DNA of 8,137 nt from JBAZCO01 sp041654915 (lineage in GTDB: Bacteria > Bacillota > Clostridia > Christensenellales > DTU072), in NCBI GenBank assembly GCA_041654915.1, contig JBAZCO010000081.1:1-8137 (forward strand), in the 5' to 3' direction. Position 1 is the stretch's first letter. The number at the start of each line of letters is the position of its first letter. Positions 1 to 6,144 of the stretch are shown in pieces. The notes below the pieces were generated by a model. It made no database searches, was not told the origin of the DNA, and was given only the letters and a program-made list of their open reading frames with translations. A program made the translations under genes and the position numbers.

Positions 1-230
1 CCCGTGCCTTTGGCTACACGGCATATACGGTTAGGACGGCGGTCGAACTAAAGGATGCGCTTGTTGCAAGCAAAAAGAGCCTAAAGCCCGTATTGATAGA
101 CATTAAGGTGTTGCCAAAGACAATGACGGACGGCTACACGGGCGGCTTTTGGCAAGCGGGGGTCACCCGTGCGCCAAGGAACGACAAACAGCGCACAGCG
201 CTAAAAGAACAATTGGATAATATAAAATGA
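1..230 (+). CDS. iolD: IolD, 3D-(3,5/4)-trihydroxycyclohexane-1,2-dione hydrolase, C-terminal fragment
   Basis: The 5' end lies outside the window. The open frame begins at base 3 (RAFGYTAYTV...) and ends at TGA 228-230, giving the last 75 residues. IolD is a cytoplasmic thiamine-diphosphate enzyme that hydrolytically opens the cyclic dione made by IolE, producing 5-deoxyglucuronate. The stretch IDIKVLPKTMTDGY (about residues 33-46 of the fragment), followed by a Trp-containing segment, matches the C-terminal signature I know from IolD proteins. The thiamine-binding core itself is not in view, so the call rests on this tail and on the neighbours: iolE starts 32 bases downstream and iolG follows. 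Another enzyme of the acetolactate synthase-like superfamily would be the alternative, but the iol context makes that unlikely. Confidence 0.86.
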   Translation, partial: RAFGYTAYTVRTAVELKDALVASKKSLKPVLIDIKVLPKTMTDGYTGGFWQAGVTRAPRNDKQRTALKEQLDNIK

Positions 231-250
231 ACAAACCTTAAAATTTCTTG

Positions 251-256
251 AAGGAG
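251..256 (+). promoter_or_regulatory. Ribosome binding site that fixes the iolE start
   Basis: AAGGAG lies 6 bases before ATG 263. It supports ATG 263 over the in-frame TTG at 248, which would sit upstream of this site and have no site of its own. Confidence 0.85.
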
Positions 257-262
257 AACTAT

Positions 263-1156
263 ATGTTAAACAAAAAAAAGATAACCCTAGGCATAGCGCC
301 CATTGGTTGGACAAACGATGATATGCCCGATTTGGGCGGGGAAAACACCTTTGAACAATGCGTTAGTGAAATGGCATTAGCGGGGTTTAAGGGTACTGAA
401 ATAGGCAATAAGTATCCCCAAAAGCCAAGAGAGCTAAAGCGAGCGCTCAAACTTCGCAAGCTAAAAGTGGCAAATGCGTGGTTTTCGTCCTTTATCATAA
501 CAGAGCCTTTTGAAAAGGTGGAAAAGGACTTTAGGAAAAAATGCCGTTTTCTCAAAGCTGTTGGTGCAAAGCGGATAGGGGTTAGCGAGCAGAGCTTTAG
601 TGTGCAGGGTACATTTCTCCCCGTATTTGAAACTAAGTATTTTATGAGTGATGAGCAGTGGGAAACTTTTACAGACGGGCTTAACAAGTTGGGAGCTATT
701 GCAACGGAGTACGGCATCACGCTCACCTATCACCACCATATGGGAACGGTGGTGCAAACAGCGGCAGAAATAGATAGGATGCTAGATGCAACCGACCCTA
801 ACCTTGTCTATCTGCTGTTTGACAGCGGGCATCTGGCTTATTGCGGCGAAGACTATCTTGCTGTTATTAAAAAATATATTGACAGAACCAAACATATCCA
901 CCTCAAGGATATCCGTCCCGAAGTGATTGCAAAGGTTAAGGCGGATAAGCTTTCGTTTTTGGAGGGTGTCAGGCTTGGCACATTTACCGTACCCGGTGAC
1001 GGCGCAATAGATTTTACCCCGATATTCGAGGTGATAGCAGATTCGGGCTACGAGGGTTGGCTGCTAGTAGAGGCGGAGCAAGACCCCGCATTGGCAAACC
1101 CGTTAGAGTATGCAATAAAGGCAAGAAAATATATCAAGAAAACAGCAAAAATATAA
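263..1156 (+). CDS. iolE: IolE, inosose dehydratase (2-keto-myo-inositol dehydratase)
   Basis: IolE removes water from 2-keto-myo-inositol (scyllo-inosose), giving 3D-(3,5/4)-trihydroxycyclohexane-1,2-dione, the substrate of IolD. It is a cytoplasmic, metal-dependent TIM-barrel enzyme of the xylose isomerase-like/AP endonuclease 2 superfamily. From ATG 263 it has 297 residues, the same length as I recall for Bacillus IolE. The N-terminal signature GIAPIGWTNDDMPDLG is at residues 10-25 and GFKGTEIG at 41-48. Likely metal or substrate ligands sit in YHHHMGT (156-162), FDSGHL (186-191), HIHLKDIR (211-218) and the C-terminal VEAEQDP (269-275). There is no signal peptide. The gene lies 32 bases after iolD and 26 bases before iolG, so one transcript is likely. 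Nothing appears broken or missing. Confidence 0.95.
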   Translation: MLNKKKITLGIAPIGWTNDDMPDLGGENTFEQCVSEMALAGFKGTEIGNKYPQKPRELKRALKLRKLKVANAWFSSFIITEPFEKVEKDFRKKCRFLKAVGAKRIGVSEQSFSVQGTFLPVFETKYFMSDEQWETFTDGLNKLGAIATEYGITLTYHHHMGTVVQTAAEIDRMLDATDPNLVYLLFDSGHLAYCGEDYLAVIKKYIDRTKHIHLKDIRPEVIAKVKADKLSFLEGVRLGTFTVPGDGAIDFTPIFEVIADSGYEGWLLVEAEQDPALANPLEYAIKARKYIKKTAKI

Positions 1157-1182
1157 TAAAAATATAAAAAGAGGACAAATTT

Positions 1183-2208
1183 ATGTTAAAAATAGGCATC
1201 ATTGGCGCAGGGCGCATAGGCAGAGTACACGCAGAGTCAATCACACGGTTTGTTAAGGATGCAGAAGTCAAGGCAATAGCCGACCCGTTTATCACCGAGG
1301 AGAGCGCAGCTTGGGCAAGGCGGCAGGGGATAGCCGAGGTTTACAGCGATTACAAGCGGATTTTAGAGGACAAGGAGATAGATATTGTGCTAATTTGTTC
1401 CTCAACGGACACGCACAGCAGCATTTCACTTGAGGCAATCGCTCACGGCAAGCACATCTTTTGCGAAAAGCCAATCGACCACGATGTGGAAAAAATTAAA
1501 GAAGTAATAGATGCATTAAAGGATACCGACCTTAAATATCAGGTGGGTTTCAACCGCCGTTTTGACCATAACTTTATGGCGGCGCAGGCGGCAGTGTCTT
1601 CTGGCAAAATTGGGGAGTTGAATATTCTAAAAATTACCTCCCGTGACCCCGCTCCGCCCCCTGTTTCATACATTAAGGTTTCGGGCGGGATGTTTTTGGA
1701 TATGACAATACACGACTTTGATATGGTACGCTTTATTTCTGGCGATGAAGTCGAGGAAGTCTATGCCGTCGGCGGCGTGCTTGTAGATAAAGAGATAGGT
1801 AAAGCAGGGGATATAGATACTGCTATCATCACCCTCAAGCTAAAGGGCGGTGCACTTGCTGTAATAGACAATTCCCGCCGTGCCGCTTACGGATACGACC
1901 AAAGGGTAGAGGCGTTTGGAAGTTTGGGGCAAGTTGCCATTGCAAACGACACGGACTCTACCGCTGTAATCAGCAATGCCGAGGGTGTTGTGTCCGAAAA
2001 ACCCCAACATTTCTTTTTGGAAAGATATATGCAAGCATATGTAAATGAGGTAACCGAATTTATCACAGCGGTTGCGAATGACACCCCTGTAAAGGTCGAT
2101 GTATATGACGGCTTAAAGCCCGTGCTAATCGGACTTGCCGCCAAACTGTCTATTGAGAAAAACCGCCCAATCAAGATAAGCGAAATAACAAAAAAATACA
2201 ATCTGTAA
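1183..2208 (+). CDS. iolG: IolG, inositol 2-dehydrogenase (Gfo/Idh/MocA family)
   Basis: IolG oxidises myo-inositol to 2-keto-myo-inositol with NAD, the entry step of the pathway continued by IolE and IolD. The protein has 341 residues, close to the roughly 344 of Bacillus IolG. The Rossmann nucleotide-binding loop GAGRIGRVH is at residues 8-16. D34 at the end of beta-2 (AIADP) suggests a preference for NAD over NADP. The family motif CEKPI is at 94-98, with catalytic Lys96. Segment GGMFLDMTIHDFDMVRF (168-184) supplies the likely catalytic Asp173 and His177. A ribosome site AGAGGA (1170-1175) sits 7 bases before the ATG. Related enzymes use scyllo-inositol or D-chiro-inositol, and the exact isomer cannot be decided here. 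Placement directly after iolE favours the myo-inositol enzyme. Confidence 0.92.
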   Translation: MLKIGIIGAGRIGRVHAESITRFVKDAEVKAIADPFITEESAAWARRQGIAEVYSDYKRILEDKEIDIVLICSSTDTHSSISLEAIAHGKHIFCEKPIDHDVEKIKEVIDALKDTDLKYQVGFNRRFDHNFMAAQAAVSSGKIGELNILKITSRDPAPPPVSYIKVSGGMFLDMTIHDFDMVRFISGDEVEEVYAVGGVLVDKEIGKAGDIDTAIITLKLKGGALAVIDNSRRAAYGYDQRVEAFGSLGQVAIANDTDSTAVISNAEGVVSEKPQHFFLERYMQAYVNEVTEFITAVANDTPVKVDVYDGLKPVLIGLAAKLSIEKNRPIKISEITKKYNL

Positions 2209-2211
2209 AAA

Positions 2212-2217
2212 AGGAGG
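2212..2217 (+). promoter_or_regulatory. Ribosome binding site supporting a GTG start
   Basis: AGGAGG lies 9 bases before GTG 2227 and 3 bases after the iolG stop. It supports GTG 2227, since no ATG in frame lies near it. Confidence 0.8.
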
Positions 2218-2226
2218 GCTAGCGTT

Positions 2227-3159
2227 GTGGCAAATCTAGTAACCCATGTACACTATGCCGAGGCAATATTAAACTTACTTTCTCCCCACGCAAAAGAGAA
2301 AGCAAGTGCGCAAAGAGATGCCTTTGTATATGGCAGTATTGGTCCGGATTTTCTCTTTGTACTGCGAGAGATTGGCGATAAGTCGGGGCAGTTTTGCAAC
2401 CAAATGCAATACAACAACACATTTGAGGTTTTTTCCTCTATTGTTGATTATATAAGGGAAAAGGGAACGCAAGCCGAATATTCCTATGCGCTAGGGCTGT
2501 TGTGCCACTATGTTATGGACTTTCATATGCATCCCTTTGTCAATTTTTTTGTAGAGGAGGGGCGATTTAAAGATTTGCCCGCCGACCAACAGCAAGGTAT
2601 ACATTCTATGATAGAAAGTGCGCTAGACGCATATGTTGTCACCGAGCGTATGGGCTATAAAGAGAGCAACCTCTACAACCCCGCAAAACACATCAAAACT
2701 ACTTGTAAAACACGCAGGGCGATAGCAAGCCTATACATTGGGGCAATAAACAAAATTATAGGGTTTGATGTCACACCTTTTAAATTTAATTTATCGATAT
2801 TTTTAACCCGTGCTTTTGTCGCATTCGCCACGGACAAAAGCGGACGCAAGAGAAAATTTTTCTCTTGCAAAGAGGGCAAAACACCCGAGCAAGGCAAGAA
2901 AAAAGTGCGCAACCTTATGCGGCCGCCCGAGTTTTATGGGGAGATAGATTTTCTTAACTTAGAAAAACGCCCTTACAGCATTGCAAGAAACCGAGCGGAG
3001 TTTGCAAACCACAGCGCCCCCGAACTTTTGGATGCCGCTTTGGCAAAGGGAGTGGAATACATAGAAAAATTTATTGCCGCAGTAGAGGGGGGTACTCCGC
3101 TAGAGCGCAAAGACTTTGCCATAAATTACGAGGGCGTGGATACAGAAATTATAAAATAG
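2227..3159 (+). CDS. Zinc-dependent phospholipase C-like protein in the inositol operon
   Basis: This 310-residue protein starts at GTG 2227, 18 bases after iolG, so it is very probably the last gene of the iol transcript. The layout is that of the zinc-dependent phospholipase C superfamily. It has THVHYAEA (6-13, His7 and His9), GSIGPDF (36-42, Asp41), GLLCHYVMDFHMHPFV (90-105, His94, Asp98, His100, His102), and HSMIESALDAYV (126-137), whose HxxxE (His126, Glu130) resembles a zinc ligand pair of Bacillus cereus phospholipase C. I see no clear counterpart of the His between the Asp41 and His94 sites. No signal peptide is visible, although characterised phospholipases of this superfamily are secreted. 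A Lys/Arg-rich stretch at about 203-230 looks like an insertion. Substrate and role are unknown. A phosphodiester or inositol-phosphate substrate is only suggested by the operon. Confidence 0.78.
   Translation: MANLVTHVHYAEAILNLLSPHAKEKASAQRDAFVYGSIGPDFLFVLREIGDKSGQFCNQMQYNNTFEVFSSIVDYIREKGTQAEYSYALGLLCHYVMDFHMHPFVNFFVEEGRFKDLPADQQQGIHSMIESALDAYVVTERMGYKESNLYNPAKHIKTTCKTRRAIASLYIGAINKIIGFDVTPFKFNLSIFLTRAFVAFATDKSGRKRKFFSCKEGKTPEQGKKKVRNLMRPPEFYGEIDFLNLEKRPYSIARNRAEFANHSAPELLDAALAKGVEYIEKFIAAVEGGTPLERKDFAINYEGVDTEIIK
2846..2868. repeat. Perfect 23-bp palindrome inside the phospholipase-like gene
   Basis: The left arm GCAAGAGAAAA (2846-2856) and right arm TTTTCTCTTGC (2858-2868) are exact reverse complements around a single T at 2857. 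It lies in coding sequence for the basic stretch near residues 207-214. A hairpin could form in the mRNA. It may be chance, helped by A/T runs. Confidence 0.6.
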
Positions 3160-3162
3160 CTT

Positions 3163-3216
3163 AAAACCTTGCCTGGCTAGTCGCTTTTTGAGCGGGGTTT
3201 TTACCCGCTCAAAAAG
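3163..3216. terminator. Inverted repeat between convergent operons, probable transcription end region
   Basis: The strongest structure is a 13-bp perfect stem. CTTTTTGAGCGGG (3184-3196) pairs with CCCGCTCAAAAAG (3204-3216) around a 7-base loop (3197-3203) that contains the feoB stop codon (TAA, complement of 3201-3203). It is not a textbook terminator, because the T-run is on the 5' arm on both strands and no T-run follows the stem. An alternative + strand fold has AAAACC (3163-3168) pairing with GGTTTT (3196-3201), enclosing a small CGCT/AGCG hairpin and ending in TTTTT (3198-3202). That version has a more usual A-tract/T-tract arrangement. Its position between two operons that run toward each other supports a two-way terminator, but no single fold is convincing. 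Confidence 0.5.
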
Positions 3217-5225
3217 ATAATCAACCGCCCCAAGGTGTAAAAAACGAGTGCGGCAATATAGGAGATAACCGTCTGCGCCGCCATAGAAAGCAAGGCAAAT
3301 TTAGCCGATTTAACTTCTTTTGCAAATGCGGCAAGAGCGGCTGTGCAAGGAATGTAAAGAGAGCAGAATACAAGAAAAGACATCGCTTCAAGAGGGGTAA
3401 AAACCCCTCTTAATGCAGTAAAGAGTTGCGTGCCGCCGCCAAGCAAAACGGCAAGAGTGCTAACAACAGCCTCTTTTGCGGCAAGTCCCGTGATAATTGC
3501 CGTAGCCGCTCGCCAATCTCCAAAACCGAGCGGAGAAAATAAGGGGGCAATAAATTTTGCCATTTGTGCAAGCAAGCTATTTTCGGGATTTTCCGTGTAT
3601 GCAAAATTTGTGCCGAAAGAGCGCAAAAACCATACAACAACAGATGTTAACAATATTACAGAAAAGGCACGGGAGAAAAATCCCTTTATCTTATCCCACA
3701 AATAGGATGCTGTTGTGTTAAGGGAAGGTATGCGGTAGTTGGGAAGTTCGATTATTAGCGGTTGTGGCTCACCTTTAACCACCGTTTTTTTAAGAAAAAA
3801 CGCATACCCCACACCCATAGCAATATTAAGAACATATAGCAGCAGCATAACAAGCGCCTGATGCTTTGCAAAGAACACAGCGGTAAACAACGCAAAAACA
3901 GGTACTTTTGCGCTGCAAGGCATAAAGGGTATGAGGAGAGCGCTCAATTTTTTATCCCTTTTAGATGAAATAGTTCTAAGTGACATATATGCAGGAACGG
4001 AGCATCCAAAGCCAATTAGTGCAGGCACAATGGAGCGCCCCGATAGTCCAATTTTAGCCAGCAGCCTGTCTGTAACAAACGCAACCCTTGCCATATATCC
4101 CGTATCCTCAATTAAAGATAAAAAGAAAAAAAGTGCAGTTATCATTGGTAAAAATGCAAACACGCTCCCCAGCCCTCCCAATAAGCCGTCTGCAACAAAA
4201 GAGGTTGTCGCTAGTCCTACCCCCTTTGCAAGCATAAGCGTACGCACTTTTTCTATGCCGAAAGCGGTCAATGTTTCCACCGCTAACCCCGCAGTTCTGC
4301 CAAAAACGCCAAAGGTCAAATAGAACACCGTAGCCATTATTGCAAAAAATATAGGCAATGCAAAATATTTGTGGGTTAGCACCTTGTCCAATTTTTCTGT
4401 CAAGGTAGCTTTCCTCTCCCCTTCTTTTACGCAAGAGGTATAAAGAGTTTCCGCCGCTTTGTAGCGCATATCCGCAACTGCCGCCTCTCTGTCTAGTCCC
4501 ACTTCACGCTCTGTTTGGAGAATCTCTCTTTCAACCTCAATTGCAGCGGCAGAACTAAGAGGCAAAGTTAGCTCTTTGGCTATCAGCTGTATGGCAAAAC
4601 CCAAAATTTGCTTTTCATTTTTATCCTTAAATATTTCCCCAAGCGAGGAGTTGTTTTTGGCATCTTGCATAAATATTTGGGCTATTTTTTTTGCGCTCTC
4701 CAATACTTTGCCACTATACGGCAAGAAAAACTTTTGCCCACCATAGGAGTAAGATGATATTGCCGCTTGCAATGTATCTATCCCTTGATTGAGCGCCGCA
4801 GATATGGGTATGACGGGTGTGCCCAATATGCGTGATAAGCAAAACATATCTATCTCTCCGCCCAAGGCACGCACCTCATCCATCATATTCAAAACCACAA
4901 TAATGGGCTTTTGGGTTTCCAAAAGCTGCAATGTGAGATACATATTGCGTACAAGAGAAGTCGCATCTAAAATATTTACTATTATATCGGGTGAGTTGTT
5001 ATTAATAAAATCAACGCTTGCCGCCTCCTCATCGCTAAACGGTGAGAGTGAATATATGCCCGGCAAATCGGCAATGGTAATCTCTTTAGCTCCAACCAGC
5101 GGGGCAACTCCGACATCCACGGTGACACCGGGAAAGTTACCCGTTTTTCGTTTTCCCCCCGTCAAGCGGTTGTAAAGCGTGGTTTTCCCTGAGTTTTGGT
5201 TGCCAACGAGTGCAACAAGCTTCAA
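3201..5225 (-). CDS. feoB: FeoB, ferrous iron transport GTPase
   Basis: FeoB carries Fe(II) across the inner membrane and is controlled by its own cytoplasmic G domain. The protein has 674 residues, somewhat shorter than Escherichia coli FeoB (773) but complete. G-domain motifs are G1 GNQNSGKT (8-15), G2 Thr35 in FPGVTVD, G3 DLPG (53-56), G4 NMMD (113-116) and G5 SAA (142-144). A charged helical domain follows to about residue 285, then a polytopic membrane region with hydrophobic segments near 288-307, 350-372, 428-452, 456-477, 518-536, 574-596, 613-634 and 643-667. The gate motifs GFGCSVPA (405-412) and MPCSAKVP (435-442) carry the conserved cysteines, and a third Cys lies in YIPCTAA (624-630). 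The start is TTG 5225, overlapping the feoA stop as TTGA. The P-loop begins at residue 8, leaving no room for a later start. No feoC is visible. Confidence 0.97.
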   Translation of the reverse strand: MKLVALVGNQNSGKTTLYNRLTGGKRKTGNFPGVTVDVGVAPLVGAKEITIADLPGIYSLSPFSDEEAASVDFINNNSPDIIVNILDATSLVRNMYLTLQLLETQKPIIVVLNMMDEVRALGGEIDMFCLSRILGTPVIPISAALNQGIDTLQAAISSYSYGGQKFFLPYSGKVLESAKKIAQIFMQDAKNNSSLGEIFKDKNEKQILGFAIQLIAKELTLPLSSAAAIEVEREILQTEREVGLDREAAVADMRYKAAETLYTSCVKEGERKATLTEKLDKVLTHKYFALPIFFAIMATVFYLTFGVFGRTAGLAVETLTAFGIEKVRTLMLAKGVGLATTSFVADGLLGGLGSVFAFLPMITALFFFLSLIEDTGYMARVAFVTDRLLAKIGLSGRSIVPALIGFGCSVPAYMSLRTISSKRDKKLSALLIPFMPCSAKVPVFALFTAVFFAKHQALVMLLLYVLNIAMGVGYAFFLKKTVVKGEPQPLIIELPNYRIPSLNTTASYLWDKIKGFFSRAFSVILLTSVVVWFLRSFGTNFAYTENPENSLLAQMAKFIAPLFSPLGFGDWRAATAIITGLAAKEAVVSTLAVLLGGGTQLFTALRGVFTPLEAMSFLVFCSLYIPCTAALAAFAKEVKSAKFALLSMAAQTVISYIAALVFYTLGRLIIFLSG

Positions 5226-5461
5226 AGTTTTTGCACGGCAATTTTACACGCTTCCGCCGCCGAAATACTCAAATGATACCCCCGCACAACAATCTCCAAT
5301 GGGTCGCCAAGGGGCGCTTTTTTATGTAATTTAACTTTGGTTTTGGGAATCAGCCCCATATCTAGCAGGCGCTTGCGCATCTTGCCTTCCACCGTTTGGA
5401 TATATGCCGATTCTCCCTCTTTTAGTTCGTCTAGCCTCATTAATTTATTTAGCCCCGCCAT
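5222..5461 (-). CDS. feoA: FeoA, small SH3-like partner of FeoB
   Basis: FeoA is a small cytoplasmic SH3-fold protein needed for Fe(II) uptake through FeoB, probably by binding its cytoplasmic part. From ATG 5461 the product has 79 residues. Typical features are LDELKEGESAYI (10-21), the RKRLLDMGLIPKTKV block (29-43), the APLGDPLEI core (49-57) and VVRGYHLSIS (58-67). The start is uncertain. ATG 5461 has no Shine-Dalgarno sequence and lies inside a 38-bp palindrome. ATG 5440 (Met8, MRLDELKEG) gives the N-terminus I would expect for the family, but has only a weak G-rich stretch upstream. The stop TGA (5222-5224) overlaps the feoB TTG start, pointing to translational coupling. The upstream HD-domain gene ends 76 bases before ATG 5461. 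Confidence 0.94.
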   Translation of the reverse strand: MAGLNKLMRLDELKEGESAYIQTVEGKMRKRLLDMGLIPKTKVKLHKKAPLGDPLEIVVRGYHLSISAAEACKIAVQKL

Positions 5462-5485
5462 ATTAATTAATATAGCAGGGCTAAA
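5448..5485. promoter_or_regulatory. 38-bp palindrome over the feoA start, candidate operator or mRNA hairpin
   Basis: Positions pair around the axis between 5466 and 5467, and 17 of 19 pairs are Watson-Crick. The outer arms are TTTAGCCC and GGGCTAAA, and the core is ATATTAATTAATAT. The two mismatches (5459/5474 and 5456/5477) are C-A on the + strand but G-U in the feoA transcript, so that RNA could pair throughout except for a small loop. ATG 5461 lies within the stem, and ATG 5440 lies 7 bases beyond it. No T-run follows on either strand, so a classical terminator is unlikely. A metal-responsive repressor site or a translation-controlling hairpin is the more natural reading, but no protein can be named. 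Confidence 0.65.
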
Positions 5486-5489
5486 GCAA

Positions 5490-5523
5490 ATTTATGATTA
5501 TTATTCCTTGTATTTTAAGACAA
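5490..5523 (-). promoter_or_regulatory. Weak candidate promoter and Fur-like box for feoAB
   Basis: On the - strand, TTGTCT (5523-5518) and AATAAT (5502-5497) could be -35 and -10 elements, but the spacing is 15 bases. The overlapping stretch 5508-5490 contains ATAATCAT and matches about 12 of 19 positions of the Escherichia coli Fur consensus. In such A/T-rich DNA this is weak evidence. Transcription would start near 5490, immediately before the palindrome. Confidence 0.25.
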
Positions 5524-5537
5524 TAGAGTGTTAAGTA

Positions 5538-6125
5538 TTAGCTTACCCTAGATTCGTCTAAGTAGCTTGCCATAAGGTCTGCTGTGCTTAAAAACACGCA
5601 TAGCGGATACATTGTATACGCACCTGCTATTGCATAGCTACCTGCACGCACTCTGTCGTCAAAGCCGCCCATATGCCAATTTATCGCAAGCGCCTCCTCC
5701 CGTGTAAGCCGCAAAAAGCCGTTTATTATATAGACGGACTTTTCGCCGTGTCCGTAGGGGAGTTTTTCCTCAATGGTATAGTAGGGGCGCTTTTCCCAAA
5801 CACCTTCGGGGGTTTTCACATTTCGATAATCAATTCTATAAAAATCCACCTTGCACAGGTCGTGAAGCAGTCCGCATATCGCAATACTTTCTGCCGATAT
5901 ATGCTCCTCAAAATTTTCACCGTATTCCCACTCCACAAGCTTTTTTAGGCGTTTATAAACATTTAAGCTATGCTCAACAAGCCCGCCTTCTTCCGCAAGA
6001 TGAAACCTTGTGCTTGCTGGGGCAGTAAAAAAATCGCTAGAGAGCAAGTATTCCAAAAGCTTGTCTGCCCCCTCTCTTTTAATATTTGCATTATAAATTT
6101 CTATAAATTCTTGCTTGTGTTCCAC
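5538..6125 (-). CDS. HD-domain phosphohydrolase family protein
   Basis: This 195-residue cytoplasmic protein has the ordered metal ligands of the HD superfamily: His52 in GLVEHSLNV, the His88-Asp89 pair in ICGLLHDLCK (83-92), His126 in YGHGEKS, His151 in INWHMGG, and Asp183 in the C-terminal helix (STADLMAS). HD proteins hydrolyse phosphate esters in nucleotides, cyclic nucleotides or RNA. Which substrate this one uses is unknown. The N-terminal region with DFFTAPASTRFHLAEEGGLVEHSLNVY resembles a group found widely in Firmicutes and their phages, from memory of that group. Translation starts at GTG 6125 with AAGGAG 6 bases upstream. The gap to the upstream GH32-like gene is only 19 bases, so the two are probably co-transcribed. 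feoA follows 76 bases downstream and may have its own control. Confidence 0.85.
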   Translation of the reverse strand: MEHKQEFIEIYNANIKREGADKLLEYLLSSDFFTAPASTRFHLAEEGGLVEHSLNVYKRLKKLVEWEYGENFEEHISAESIAICGLLHDLCKVDFYRIDYRNVKTPEGVWEKRPYYTIEEKLPYGHGEKSVYIINGFLRLTREEALAINWHMGGFDDRVRAGSYAIAGAYTMYPLCVFLSTADLMASYLDESRVS

Positions 6126-6131
6126 AGTAAA

Positions 6132-6137
6132 CTCCTT
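6132..6137 (-). promoter_or_regulatory. Ribosome binding site for the GTG start of the HD-domain gene
   Basis: AAGGAG on the - strand (6137-6132), 6 bases before GTG 6125, lies in the short gap after the GH32-like stop codon and decides the start. Confidence 0.8.
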
Positions 6138-6144
6138 ATTGTTG

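Noticed and set aside
248..262. Possible five-residue N-terminal extension of iolE from TTG 248
   Set aside because: The AAGGAG site at 251-256 lies inside the extension and is correctly spaced for ATG 263, which also gives the usual family length.
3931..4323. 130-codon open frame on the + strand opposite feoB
   Set aside because: It lies wholly within feoB on the other strand, its low-complexity Ser/Ala/Pro translation resembles no family, and feoB is unambiguous here.
4789..5175. 128-codon open frame on the + strand opposite the FeoB G domain
   Set aside because: It is opposite strongly conserved G motifs, and its translation shows no domain.
5448..5485. Palindrome as an intrinsic terminator of the HD-domain gene
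   Set aside because: The sequence after the stem on the - strand is A-rich with no T-run, and the stem overlaps a candidate feoA start.
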